Shown here one piece after another: positions 52,265 through 61,540 of a DNA stretch of 64,000 bases (position 1 is its first letter; each line of letters begins with the position of its first letter). The notes beneath the pieces were generated by a model. It saw nothing but the letters and a program-made list of their open reading frames with translations. It did no database searches and had not been told where the DNA came from. Source of the DNA: Anaerolineae bacterium (GTDB lineage Bacteria > Chloroflexota > Anaerolineae > Aggregatilineales > UBA2796); NCBI GenBank assembly GCA_019637555.1, contig JAHBVK010000015.1, positions 49,507-113,506 on the forward strand. The letters run 5' to 3'. The position numbers and the translations under genes are program-made.

Positions 52265-52293
52265 TTCATGGAAGCTTAAATATAGCGTACAAT
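52265..52293 (+). promoter_or_regulatory. Promoter of the CtpA-type protease gene
   Basis: TTCATG (52265-52270), a 17-bp spacer and TACAAT (52288-52293), 39 bases before the ATG. Confidence 0.5.
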
Positions 52294-52332
52294 GCTGACT
52301 AACGCCCGCATTTTACAGTCGAGACGGTCTAT

Positions 52333-53520
52333 ATGCGTAGCAAACTATTGCGCTTTATGGGAATGTTCATCGGGGTGATGGCGATCTTTGCTGCTGGAGT
52401 GTTCGTTGGTTCCGGCAGCAGCGTCGCTACCGCACAGGGCGACACGACGACCAAGAAACTATTTGAGCCATTTTGGGAAGCGTGGGATGATGTTCATAAA
52501 CTTTACGTAGATATGGACAAAGTCAGTGACGATGCACTAATGCAAGGCGCGATCTCCGGCATGGTCAACGCGCTTGGCGATAAGCATAGTTCCTATATGG
52601 ATCCTACCGCCTACGATGAAATTAACAGCGATCTCAGCGGCAGTTACAATGGCATCGGCGCGAATGTTCAGAAAGACTTGAACAGCGGCGGATTACGCAT
52701 CGTTAATACAATCCCCGGCTCGCCCGCTCAGGAGAAACTGAAGCGGGGGGACATCATTATCACAGTCAATGGGGAGGACATCACGGCGCTGTCGGAGTCG
52801 GAGATCGTCGGCAAAGTACGTGGTCCAGCAGGCACCACGGTCACTTTCGGTATCATCCGTGAGGGTGAGCACAAATTGATAGAAATTGAAGTGCAGCGTG
52901 CCCGAATCAACCGCCCGATAGTTGTAGCTGACGTTTATGAGGGTGGTATCGGTTATCTGAAGTTGAACGAATTCAGCGCTAATTCCACAACAGAAATGGA
53001 GAAGGCGTTAAGACAGATGAAGATCAATACGCTCAACGGATTGATCTTCGACTTGCGAGATGATCCGGGCGGTTATCTGAAGCAGGCAATTGAGATCGCC
53101 AGCGCGTTTATTCCTTCCGGTACCGTGGTGATCCAGCGCGATGGCGACAATGAGATCAAGTGGCCCGCGACCGGGGATGTGCTCGTGCCGGAGAGGATAC
53201 CAGTTGTCGTCTTGATCAACGAAGGCAGCGCCAGTGCATCGGAATTGGTCAGCGGAGCACTGCAAGATTACGGACGCGCGATCATCGTGGGCACTGTCTC
53301 TTACGGTAAGGGATCAGTGCAATCGTGGGTGAAGTTAAGTAATGGTGGTGCATTGCGCATTTCTTCCGCCCATTTCTTCACGCCCAACGACCATGCTGTG
53401 CATGAAATTGGCATCACGCCTGATGTAGTGGTGAATTGGCCCGAAGAGTGGCAGTTGAAGATGCCGACATTCGATCCACAGGTGCAGGCAGCGTTGTGGA
53501 TACTACGATCTAAACAATAA
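52333..53520 (+). CDS. C-terminal processing protease (S41, CtpA-like)
   Basis: 395 aa. A signal or anchor helix at 8-27 exports the enzyme. PDZ domain at about 105-190 (GIGANVQ, GSPAQEKLKRGDIIITVNG). Catalytic core: NEGSASASE with Ser301 as the likely nucleophile, and Lys326 in SYGKGSVQ, plus FDLRDDPGGYL. CtpA enzymes cleave or degrade exported proteins from the C-terminal side. The length is normal and it is probably monocistronic. Confidence 0.95.
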   Translation: MRSKLLRFMGMFIGVMAIFAAGVFVGSGSSVATAQGDTTTKKLFEPFWEAWDDVHKLYVDMDKVSDDALMQGAISGMVNALGDKHSSYMDPTAYDEINSDLSGSYNGIGANVQKDLNSGGLRIVNTIPGSPAQEKLKRGDIIITVNGEDITALSESEIVGKVRGPAGTTVTFGIIREGEHKLIEIEVQRARINRPIVVADVYEGGIGYLKLNEFSANSTTEMEKALRQMKINTLNGLIFDLRDDPGGYLKQAIEIASAFIPSGTVVIQRDGDNEIKWPATGDVLVPERIPVVVLINEGSASASELVSGALQDYGRAIIVGTVSYGKGSVQSWVKLSNGGALRISSAHFFTPNDHAVHEIGITPDVVVNWPEEWQLKMPTFDPQVQAALWILRSKQ

Positions 53521-53766
53521 CCGTAACTTCCAGTTAGCTAAGGGCAGACTCATACGGCATATTATTGGGACAACAACCGCAAGTTTTGTCCCTTTTTTGC
53601 TCATCAACCGTTGGTTCATTTACTCCGATCTTTTACAGTTGTAAGAACAATTCCCAAACAACGACACCCCAATTATTTACAAATGTATGTAGGTTTTTGT
53701 CTTATACTAAGTACAGTATTGATTCTAGGCAATTATCAGATCGTGGTGTATTTCGAGGATTTCAGC

Positions 53767-54525
53767 GTGAGGCTAATTTCCCCCATCGCCATTGATGAGA
53801 TTTTCCAAGCGAGCGGTGTTTATCTTTACTATCGGGATGAACAACTGTTGGACATCACCGAAGCGTGGTCGATACACCGCACTCCTCAAGGTTGTACGGT
53901 TACCCGCATCGAGCGTAATGCTCCAGCGTTTGGTGCCCTTGTCCTAGTAGAAACACGCCAGCCCGAAGGCGCTACAGATATTGAGCAGATCGAAGTCCAC
54001 TGGTGGAATCAAACTCCCGGTGCGGTTGGCGTAGCGGCGGCTAGTTATACCTTACAGAATGGTGTGATCGACTGTCTGCGATGGGTAGATGGCAGCGAAT
54101 TGGTGCGGGAATCGATCCTGACGCCGCCTACTCTGGTCGTGTCGCCGTTGATGCGCGTTTTTTTAGGCTCGGTGCTACCCAAAGTAGCAGATAAGGGTGA
54201 AGCAATGGTCTTCGTCCCATGGATCCATGATCCAATGGATGCGGATCGGCTGCTCACCGTCGATCTGGAACGTCGCAGTGCCAGCGCTCTCAGCCGGGAA
54301 GTGATCGAAGTTGAAGGCGAGGAATTCTCTACCACTTGCTACAGCTATTACAGCCGTACTGATGATGACGATGCCCGTTTCTGGGTAGCAGATTCGGGTG
54401 TATTAGCGCGCTATGCTTGGAATGGTTGGGATGTTCGATTAGCTGAATATCGCACTGAAGAAGTTGGGGCGGAAGAAGACGAAGCGCCTTACCCCTTAGC
54501 CTCCTCTGCCGTGTTCTACGGATAG
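53767..54525 (+). CDS. Unknown protein of 252 aa
   Basis: 252 aa from a GTG with GAGGA exactly 7 bases upstream. Longer in-frame starts (ATG at 53683, TTG at 53611) would add an AT-rich, hydrophobic stretch with no ribosome site; the ATG form would give a membrane anchor and cannot be excluded. The body is a beta-rich, single-domain protein (YLYYRDEQLLDITEAWSI, VFVPWIHDP) ending with an acidic tail. Not recognised. The 53521-53766 region before it is AT-rich and shows no other gene. Confidence 0.6.
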   Translation: MRLISPIAIDEIFQASGVYLYYRDEQLLDITEAWSIHRTPQGCTVTRIERNAPAFGALVLVETRQPEGATDIEQIEVHWWNQTPGAVGVAAASYTLQNGVIDCLRWVDGSELVRESILTPPTLVVSPLMRVFLGSVLPKVADKGEAMVFVPWIHDPMDADRLLTVDLERRSASALSREVIEVEGEEFSTTCYSYYSRTDDDDARFWVADSGVLARYAWNGWDVRLAEYRTEEVGAEEDEAPYPLASSAVFYG

Positions 54526-54540
54526 GGGAGGCGGATCAAA

Positions 54541-54603
54541 CTCCAAACGGCGGGTATACTTCTAGGTAATTCACAGGAATCATGACCCCTCGACCGTTTG
54601 GAG
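54541..54603 (+). promoter_or_regulatory. Long-loop inverted repeat before the TIGR04076 gene
   Basis: CTCCAAACGG (54541-54550) and CCGTTTGGAG (54594-54603) match perfectly over 10 bp, 43 bases apart. A TATACT (-10-like) lies at 54555-54560 inside the loop. A 17-codon frame (ATG 54582, AGGA before it) overlaps the start of the next gene in another frame. The layout suggests a cis-regulated leader or two operator half-sites. Confidence 0.4.
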
Positions 54604-54618
54604 TAATGAGTAGCCTTC

Positions 54619-54936
54619 ATGTCCTCTCAATTTGAGTTGTACGACCTCCGTATCACGGTTGTCGAGATACGGGGACGATCTGTTTGCGGCTTGCAAGTGG
54701 GCGATTACGTTGAAGTGACGGAAAGCAACCGCCTACGTATTCCCGCAGGTAAGCATTTCTGCATTTACGCTCTATCATCGATTTTGCCGCTGCTGCCAGC
54801 CAGCCAGCGCGCTCTTGACCCTGCCGATTGGTTGTCGCGCGATTCACACGCTGCCTGCCCCGATCCTGACGAGGGCGTAATCATGAAGATCGAACGCATC
54901 GGCAAGCGCACCTTGAATACGGATGACCTGACGTGA
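54619..54936 (+). CDS. TIGR04076-family protein
   Basis: 105 aa. The sequence fits the small TIGR04076 family: YDLRITVVEIRG with an early Cys (VCGLQVGDYVEVTES), a Cys in GKHFCIYALSSILPLLPASQR and a Cys before PDPDEGVIMKI. Function is not established for the family; conserved cysteines suggest metal or redox chemistry. Its stop overlaps the GTG of the LLM oxidoreductase gene, so the two are translationally coupled. Confidence 0.8.
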   Translation: MSSQFELYDLRITVVEIRGRSVCGLQVGDYVEVTESNRLRIPAGKHFCIYALSSILPLLPASQRALDPADWLSRDSHAACPDPDEGVIMKIERIGKRTLNTDDLT

Positions 54937-55907
54937 CCCGCGAACTCAGTATCGCTTTCCAGACTGATAAAACGCCGACGCAGTACCGCGAATTGGCAAT
55001 ATTGGTAGATCGCTACGATTTCGATGCACTGACCGTGTACGGCGATCTGCCTTTTCAACCTTCTTATGGTGCGCTACACATCATGGCACCACATCTTCAT
55101 CGCGCACGGATCGGCGTGGCGGGTGTGGCTCCATCACGGATGTCTCCACTGGACATGGCTGGAGAAACCGCGCTGCTCGATCATCTGTCACAGGGGCGCG
55201 CCTATCTTGGCGTGGTGCGCGGCGCATGGCTGGAAAAGCACGGCATCCGCGAATTGCATCCGCCAGTTACCGCTATCCGTGAAGCCGTAGAGATCGTTAA
55301 AATGCTACTGCGTGGTGATGATTCAGGTTATCAAGGTGAAGTATTTCAGATTGCGGCGGGAGTCAAACTGCCGTATCCGATACTGCGTCCAGAAGTACCA
55401 GTCTTGATCGGTACGTGGGGACAAAAGCTGGCGAAGGTAGCTGCCGATCTGGCGGATGAGGTGAAACTCGGTGGCTGTGCCAATGCCGACATGGTGCCGG
55501 TGATGCGTGGCTGGCTTGGCAACGCCACTGTGGGGATCGTAGTGGGTGCGGTATGCGTGGTTGATGAAGATGGACGTGCAGCCAAGCAGATGGTCAAACG
55601 CGATCTGGCACTATATCTACCCGTAGTAGCGGGATTGGATAAGACTGTTCAGATTGATCCCGAACTACTCACTCGCATCGGTAAGCTGGTGGATTCGGGC
55701 CAACGCGAGCAGGCAGCAGCATTGATCTCCGACGATCTCCTGAGCAAGTTCGCCTTCGCGGGTACACCAGCTGAGATCGCGGCACAGACAGCGGCGATCT
55801 TTGAGGCGGGAGCGAGTCGCGTGGAATTTGGCACACCGCATGGAATCGATCCCATGACGGGTATTAAACTTCTGGGCGAACGGGTGCTGCCGAGCCTGCG
55901 TTGGTAA
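54933..55907 (+). CDS. LLM-class flavin-/F420-dependent oxidoreductase
   Basis: 324 aa, starting at GTG in a GTGA overlap with the previous gene. Luciferase-like (beta/alpha)8 barrel: SIAFQTDKTPTQYRELAILV, IGVAGVAPSRMSPLDMAGE and YLGVVRGAWLEKHGI, with a C-terminal VEFGTPHGIDP. Closest in kind to F420-dependent methylene-tetrahydromethanopterin reductase-like proteins; FMN use is also possible. Substrate unknown. Confidence 0.88.
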   Translation: MTRELSIAFQTDKTPTQYRELAILVDRYDFDALTVYGDLPFQPSYGALHIMAPHLHRARIGVAGVAPSRMSPLDMAGETALLDHLSQGRAYLGVVRGAWLEKHGIRELHPPVTAIREAVEIVKMLLRGDDSGYQGEVFQIAAGVKLPYPILRPEVPVLIGTWGQKLAKVAADLADEVKLGGCANADMVPVMRGWLGNATVGIVVGAVCVVDEDGRAAKQMVKRDLALYLPVVAGLDKTVQIDPELLTRIGKLVDSGQREQAAALISDDLLSKFAFAGTPAEIAAQTAAIFEAGASRVEFGTPHGIDPMTGIKLLGERVLPSLRW

Positions 55908-55961
55908 TCTATCAAGACTCTGTTACGCTTGATTCGTGGCTTCGTGCGTACACTTGGACGC

Positions 55962-57431
55962 ATGATGCGATCTCGTCTCTTACCTACTTTCCTGTTGATA
56001 CTTACGCCCACGCTGCTCACACTGCTGCTAGTGATGTTTGTCCTGCGTAGTGATCTGCAATCTTTCGTGCCGATTTCTTCTGACGAGATATACAACTGGC
56101 GGCAGATCGCTACGTTTCGGACAGTTGGCTTCGAGGGTGGCTATTACGCTCACCACGAGCAGATTGCTAATGTCCCATTCACTCATTTCGGTGCATGGGG
56201 ACCGCTTTTCCCAATGCTCTATGGCAGCATCGCACGGATCGCTGGTTGGGCGCTGAATTCACCACCGTTGTACAACTTGGTCATTCTCGGTCTGGCGCTG
56301 GCACTGCTAGTGAGGATCACTCGTCCGAATCGGCGGACATTGTGGCTATTGATCGCCGCAGTAGGTACTTACTGGACGCTGTTGCTGTATGCGCCGACGG
56401 CGATGCAGGAGAGCTTCAATCATGCACTTGCAATCGTGCTGGCAGGCACGTTCTACGTGCTGATCACGCGGCAGACATCAGCACGATTTAAGATCGCGCT
56501 GGCACTTTTCATCTGCGCGGCTGCCTTGATACGGCTGTCGTGGGCATTTCTGTTGCTGCCATTCGCGCTGCTCAGTGGCACGGATCGGCGTGCACTGCGC
56601 CTTATCCTCGCACTTTTCGGGATCGCTGCATTGTTGTGGCTGTCGCGGAGTCTGGCAGCACCCTACCCTTATGTCCTCGGCAATATCTTTGGCGCACTGC
56701 GTACATCGCCAGTTGAAGGGATTTTCCTGTTATGGGCTTACATCGCTGACAATCTACGCACGCTGCTGTTGGGCGGCAAGCAACCCTTCGCACTTGAACT
56801 GCTGCTGAACTATCAATTTTTGTTTTGCCTATTCATCGCGCTGCTGGCGCTTGTTTCACGCCGAAGCAAGGAGCGCCGTGCGCCTGATATGCTCCTGCAC
56901 CTGCTCAACCTCGCTCCCGCGCTGCTGTTCGTGTTGACCTACTTCGTCGGGTACTTCATTGGTTATCGTCATATGGCGATGCACTTACTGTTTACGCTGA
57001 TCCTCGCTGTACTGCTTCAGCGCTGGCGCATTGCAACACCTGTGATCCTAAGTAACGCTTTATTCATAGTCGCATTCTTATGGACATATCAGCAAGTAAT
57101 TCCGAGTGAAAAAGCATTCCATTACGATACGGAAAAATTAACACGCTTCGAGCAGACCGCCGCGCAGGTGATCCATTTCGATGCGAGTGCAGATGCATGG
57201 TGTAACACGGTACTGGCACATAATACGTGGGATCCGCGCTTCCTCGCGCTGCCACCGCAGATCGGTTACTCGGTGGTGTTGATCTGGGATTTGCAGCAGA
57301 TGCCACCCAAATCAAGGTACATCGTCTCCGATCCAACGATGGAGCCGCATCTGGTTGACTTACACTTGGAAAAGCTGGCTCAGTCAGACGATCTGATCAT
57401 CTATCGTAATCTGGACGCCAACTGCTCCTAA
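55962..57431 (+). CDS. Polytopic membrane protein, GT-C-like
   Basis: 489 aa from two tandem ATGs with GGA upstream; a TTG at 55929 would add 11 residues. About eleven helices and a short soluble tail. An outer loop after helix one reads VPISSDEIYNWRQI, with the acidic Asp-Glu pair placed as in GT39/GT-C enzymes, so a lipid-linked sugar transferase is likely but unproven. Its TAA shares bases with the stop of the convergent TIR gene (4-base overlap). Confidence 0.7.
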   Translation: MMRSRLLPTFLLILTPTLLTLLLVMFVLRSDLQSFVPISSDEIYNWRQIATFRTVGFEGGYYAHHEQIANVPFTHFGAWGPLFPMLYGSIARIAGWALNSPPLYNLVILGLALALLVRITRPNRRTLWLLIAAVGTYWTLLLYAPTAMQESFNHALAIVLAGTFYVLITRQTSARFKIALALFICAAALIRLSWAFLLLPFALLSGTDRRALRLILALFGIAALLWLSRSLAAPYPYVLGNIFGALRTSPVEGIFLLWAYIADNLRTLLLGGKQPFALELLLNYQFLFCLFIALLALVSRRSKERRAPDMLLHLLNLAPALLFVLTYFVGYFIGYRHMAMHLLFTLILAVLLQRWRIATPVILSNALFIVAFLWTYQQVIPSEKAFHYDTEKLTRFEQTAAQVIHFDASADAWCNTVLAHNTWDPRFLALPPQIGYSVVLIWDLQQMPPKSRYIVSDPTMEPHLVDLHLEKLAQSDDLIIYRNLDANCS

Positions 57432-58960
57432 TTCGTACTGGCAAGTGGCTGCCATGCCGGGAATTCGCCATTAATCACGAATGTTGGCGCGCCACCAGCG
57501 ACGGGCAGTCGATAAATCATGGAGGGTGCACTCTTCTGTCCAGCAGCGGGTGTGGCAAAAAACAATAACCACTGACCATCAGGCGAAAAAACAGGTGCTT
57601 GATTAATCTTTCCGTCCTTGAACAGAAGTTGCACGCTCTTGCCTGTGCTAGTAGCCACGAAAATTCCGCGTCCGTTATCTCTGGAAATGGAGGAGGAATA
57701 CGCCAAAGAACTGCCATTTGACGATAGATCAGGCTGATAGTTGTTGAAGCCGTTGTTGATGATCTGCGTGACCCCCGAACCATCAGCATTCATACGGAAG
57801 ATACTGTACGTCGCGGCTGGACGTTGAGTAGAAAAGTAAATGTACTTACCATCGGCTGACCAGATTGGTGTCAGGTCTTGAGCAGCGTTGCCTGTTAGAT
57901 TCACGGCTGGTTTCGTAAGATCATCAAGCTTGAGTACCATGATCTCCCTGTTACCGCTGCCGACACCCGCCCGAAAAGCCAGATAGAGTCCATCTGGTGA
58001 CCATGTTGGAGAGGATATATCTGCATTCAATGTGGTAAGCTGCTGCAAATTGCTGCCATCCACGTTGATAGTGAAGATGTCTGCGTTAGCGATTTCCGGC
58101 GACTCCTTCGGATCGCGGCGGAAGGCGATCCGCTTGCCATCGGGCGACCACACAGGCACGGCGGCATCAGCACCCGGATCGCTGTAGATCAGTTTTTCAC
58201 CCGTGCCGTCGATATTTGCTAGATAGAGTTCACCATCGCGGCTAAACGCGATCACACCTGTGCCACCGCCCATCAAGGTGGACAACTCAGGTGTGTTGAT
58301 TGGCGGCGACGTTGTTGGCGTCGGTGTGGCAGTTTTGGCTTGTGCAACACTTGTCGGCGTCAGCGTCTGTTGTGGAGGAGGCGTTGCTGTTTGATTGGTG
58401 TCGCGCCGCAGCCATGCCGTACCTAAGATACCCAAGCCGAGCAGCGACACAGCGACAATAGCAATGAGCAAGGCATTGGATACCCGCGAACGTGTAGGCG
58501 GAACCAATGCAGAGGAACGCATCGTATTGGTCTGACGCCGCAAATCGGTGGTCGTTGTAGTGCGCTTCACATACGAGCTTTGAGCGGTTTTTAGCGCCTC
58601 AATAAACTCCGGTGGTAGCGCACTAACATCAGGCGTCAGCATCGTCGCCTGCAAATTACCAAGACGCGCCCAAACTTTGCCTGCTAGCAGCACAGGAAAG
58701 ATCGTCTTGCGATTGTCAGGGTCTTCCGCCACCAAAATTTCGCGCTCAACCCATTCCGACTCTTCTGAGTTCGGAGACATGATCACGATCATGGCACTGG
58801 CGCGGGCGATGTTTTGCTTGATGGTGGGCCACCAGCGGGCGCTTGGTGCAATCTGCTTTTCATCCATCCATACAACGAGTCCTTGCGCTTGCAGCAGCTC
58901 TCGCAACCGTCGCGCAAAGTCGATGTCTTTTTTGCTGTAACTGATGAAGATGTGGCTCAT
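57428..58960 (-). CDS. TIR-TM-PD40 transmembrane receptor-like protein
   Basis: 510 aa from the ATG (AGGGA 7 bases upstream). Cytoplasmic TIR domain at 1-125: HIFISYSKKD, LVVWMDEKQI, and SPNSEESEWVERE, where TIR NADases keep their catalytic Glu. A membrane helix spans about 162-183. A Thr/Pro-rich linker follows, then an outer TolB/PD40 propeller at about 238-505 (FSRDGELYLANIDG, PVWSPDGKRIAF, PIWSADGKYIYF). The propeller is nearly the same as in the neighbouring kinase. Role unknown: signalling by NAD cleavage or by TIR assembly is inferred. Confidence 0.85.
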   Translation of the reverse strand: MSHIFISYSKKDIDFARRLRELLQAQGLVVWMDEKQIAPSARWWPTIKQNIARASAMIVIMSPNSEESEWVEREILVAEDPDNRKTIFPVLLAGKVWARLGNLQATMLTPDVSALPPEFIEALKTAQSSYVKRTTTTTDLRRQTNTMRSSALVPPTRSRVSNALLIAIVAVSLLGLGILGTAWLRRDTNQTATPPPQQTLTPTSVAQAKTATPTPTTSPPINTPELSTLMGGGTGVIAFSRDGELYLANIDGTGEKLIYSDPGADAAVPVWSPDGKRIAFRRDPKESPEIANADIFTINVDGSNLQQLTTLNADISSPTWSPDGLYLAFRAGVGSGNREIMVLKLDDLTKPAVNLTGNAAQDLTPIWSADGKYIYFSTQRPAATYSIFRMNADGSGVTQIINNGFNNYQPDLSSNGSSLAYSSSISRDNGRGIFVATSTGKSVQLLFKDGKINQAPVFSPDGQWLLFFATPAAGQKSAPSMIYRLPVAGGAPTFVINGEFPAWQPLASTN

Positions 58961-59023
58961 GTCATTCCCTTGTCGCACATCAGCGCCAGCAATTAGTTTA
59001 CAGCAAACCGGAATTTGGCACTT

Positions 59024-61432
59024 TTAGCGCGCAAGCGGTTGCCATGATGGATATTCACCATTGATCACGAAGTTGGGTGATCCTCCATTGACGGATACCA
59101 GATAAATCACGGGATCGGTACGTGGCTGCCCATTTCCCGGTGTGGTAAAGAATAGCAACCACTGACTATCGGGTGAAAATACAGGCGCTTGGTGTGTGCG
59201 TCCGTCGCTGAAGATAAGCCGAACACCGCTGCCGATACTGGTGGCGAGGAAAATACCACGCCCATTATCTCTGGAGATAGAGGAAGAATACGCCAATAGG
59301 CGACCATCAGGTGAGAGATCGGGCTGGTAGTTGTTAAAACCGTTATTGATGACTTCCGTTACATCCGAACCATCGGCGTTCATGCGATAGATACTGTAGG
59401 CTGCGTTAGGGCGCTGTGTCGAGAAGTAGATGTACTTGCCATCAGCCGACCAGATCGGTGTCAGGTCACGATCTGGATGGTTGGTGAGGTTGACAGCAGG
59501 CGCATCCAGATTTTCCAAATCGATCATCATAATCTCACGGTTGCCGTCAGCAGGACCGACGCGATAGGCGATATAACGTGCGTCTGGTGACCATGTTGGC
59601 GTTGAGATGTCTTGCTGTAGATCGGTAAGCTGTTGTAAGTTGCTGCCATCTGCGTCGATCAGGAATAGATCGGCGTTCGCACGCTCAGGTGTCTCGTAGG
59701 GGTCAGCTCGAAAGACGATTCGCTTACCGTCGGGCGACCAGATCGGTACAGCACTATCGCTGGCGGGATTGCCATATAGTAGGCGTTCTCCCGATCCATT
59801 CACGTTGGCAAGATAGATCGCACCGTCCCGACTGAAGGCGATCAACCCTGTGCCGCCGCCTAATGCCGGAATTGGCGTAGCAGTGCTAGGCTGCGTGGGG
59901 ATCGCCGTCGGTGGCGGCGTATCAGTGGGTACGGGTGTCAATGTGGGGGGCTTAGTGTAACTGGCAATGGCATTTAGTGTCGCTTGCTGCGCCGCTACGC
60001 TGGTCATGGTTGTGACCAAATTGATGAAGTTCTGTACCGCTGTTTGTGTGGCTTCTGCGTAGGCAGTCCCTGCAATAGCTGCTTGTACTGTCAACTCAAG
60101 ATTGGGTGTCGGCGTAGGGGTGTGCGTTTCAGTCGGTGTTGTAGTTGCCGTTGGCGTCTCACTCGGGGTGAGTGTCAAGGTCTCTGTCGGCGTTGCTGTG
60201 CTTGTTTCGGTAGTGGTAGCAGTCGCTGTCTCACTTGGCGTCACTGTTGGCAAGCTAGTTTCTGTTGCGCCAATGGTCGCTGTTTCGGTAGGGAGCAAAG
60301 CAACGGCAGTGGTAGGCGCAATCAATAGATCCGTTAGAGGCGTTTCCGATGCGGATGTTTGCCCAATGTTTTGCGAGCCGTCCGATCCGTCTCGGTTGGA
60401 AAGCAGGGCTACCGCGATCACAGCGATCACGATTAACCCGACAGCACCTGCCGCCAGCGTGATCAGCGATGGAGATCGTCTGGGCTGTTCTGAGGGTCTT
60501 GTAGAGGCTTTATGCGCTTGCGAGATGCCTGCTGGCGTCGAGACAGGCATCGTCGGCTCGTCAGGCACTTGATGTGGAGCATGAATGCCTATTGGCGTCG
60601 GATCGAGGCTTGCTTGCTTGAAAGCAGCAGCAAACTCGCCAGCCGAGGCAAACCGATCTCGTGGATTCTTCTCCAACGCCTTATTGATCACAGTTTCGAG
60701 GCGCTGCGGGAGATCAGGGCGCAACTGCGTGACGGGGCGCGGCGGCTCGTTAAGATGCTGGTACATCATGGCGGGCGGTGTAGTGGCATTGAAAGGCAGT
60801 GATCCAGTCAGCATCTCAAAGGCGATAATGCCAAGCGCATACAGATCGCTGCGGGCATCTACCGTACTGCCTTGCCACTGCTCCGGTGACATGTAGGAAG
60901 GGGTACCCATGACCATACCTGTTTGGGTAAGCTGCGTCCCTTCCTCGCGCAGCATCTTGGCAATGCCGAAGTCAGTGAGGATGGCATTGCCCTGCGAATC
61001 CAGCAGCACGTTTTGTGGCTTGAGATCGCGGTGAACCAGTCCGGCAGCAGTGTGAGCGTAATCGAGCGCTGAAGCGATCTGCTCTAACAGTCGAGTAGCG
61101 CGATCTAGCGGTATTCTTCCTTTGCCGATCTCATCCGCCAGACTGCCACCTGTAATTAGCTCCATCACCAGATACAGCAGATCATCTTTGCGCCCGTAGT
61201 CGAATACTTTGAGGATATGGGGATGACTCAGAGCAGCAATCGTCCGCGCTTCACGCTCGAAGCGGGCGACAAATTCGGGGCGCTGTGCCAGATCAGACTC
61301 AATCACCTTGATCGCCACATCACGCTCGACATTTTTCTGGTGAGCACGGTAGACAATCGCCATACCGCCCTTGCCGAGACGAGATGTGATCACATATTGA
61401 CCGAGTTCTGTGCCGATGGGATTGTTCTGCAA
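59024..61432 (-). CDS. Ser/Thr protein kinase-TM-PD40 receptor
   Basis: 802 aa, starting at TTG, as its paralogue begins with the same MQ-x-IGT start. Kinase at 13-275: LGKGGMAIVY, Lys42, HRDLKPQN (Asp136), DFG (Asp154) and MSPEQW. Membrane helix at 324-345, then a long Thr/Ser/Pro linker (about 370-525), rich in TPTxT repeats. The propeller from about 530 has WSPDGKRI, WSADGKYIYF and FSPDSQWLLFF blades. It is the same as in the TIR protein 63 bases downstream. No PASTA domains. The ligand is unknown. Confidence 0.92.
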   Translation of the reverse strand: MQNNPIGTELGQYVITSRLGKGGMAIVYRAHQKNVERDVAIKVIESDLAQRPEFVARFEREARTIAALSHPHILKVFDYGRKDDLLYLVMELITGGSLADEIGKGRIPLDRATRLLEQIASALDYAHTAAGLVHRDLKPQNVLLDSQGNAILTDFGIAKMLREEGTQLTQTGMVMGTPSYMSPEQWQGSTVDARSDLYALGIIAFEMLTGSLPFNATTPPAMMYQHLNEPPRPVTQLRPDLPQRLETVINKALEKNPRDRFASAGEFAAAFKQASLDPTPIGIHAPHQVPDEPTMPVSTPAGISQAHKASTRPSEQPRRSPSLITLAAGAVGLIVIAVIAVALLSNRDGSDGSQNIGQTSASETPLTDLLIAPTTAVALLPTETATIGATETSLPTVTPSETATATTTETSTATPTETLTLTPSETPTATTTPTETHTPTPTPNLELTVQAAIAGTAYAEATQTAVQNFINLVTTMTSVAAQQATLNAIASYTKPPTLTPVPTDTPPPTAIPTQPSTATPIPALGGGTGLIAFSRDGAIYLANVNGSGERLLYGNPASDSAVPIWSPDGKRIVFRADPYETPERANADLFLIDADGSNLQQLTDLQQDISTPTWSPDARYIAYRVGPADGNREIMMIDLENLDAPAVNLTNHPDRDLTPIWSADGKYIYFSTQRPNAAYSIYRMNADGSDVTEVINNGFNNYQPDLSPDGRLLAYSSSISRDNGRGIFLATSIGSGVRLIFSDGRTHQAPVFSPDSQWLLFFTTPGNGQPRTDPVIYLVSVNGGSPNFVINGEYPSWQPLAR

Positions 61433-61540
61433 GATGCGCGTTCTTTCTGGTTCGAGGAATGACGCGCCATATTATACGCTAAGAGAGGTAGTCGAGCGCA
61501 TCATTATCCTGTGACGAATACCTCTCTCCGATCTTCGAGT

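Noticed and set aside
53611..53766. Membrane-anchor extension of the 252-aa protein
   Set aside because: No ribosome site before the TTG or ATG, while the GTG at 53767 has one at ideal distance; left as an alternative.
60102..60572. Val/Gly/Ser-rich open frame on the plus strand
   Set aside because: Antisense to the Thr/Pro linker of the kinase gene; its composition is only the mirror of ACx/CCx codons.
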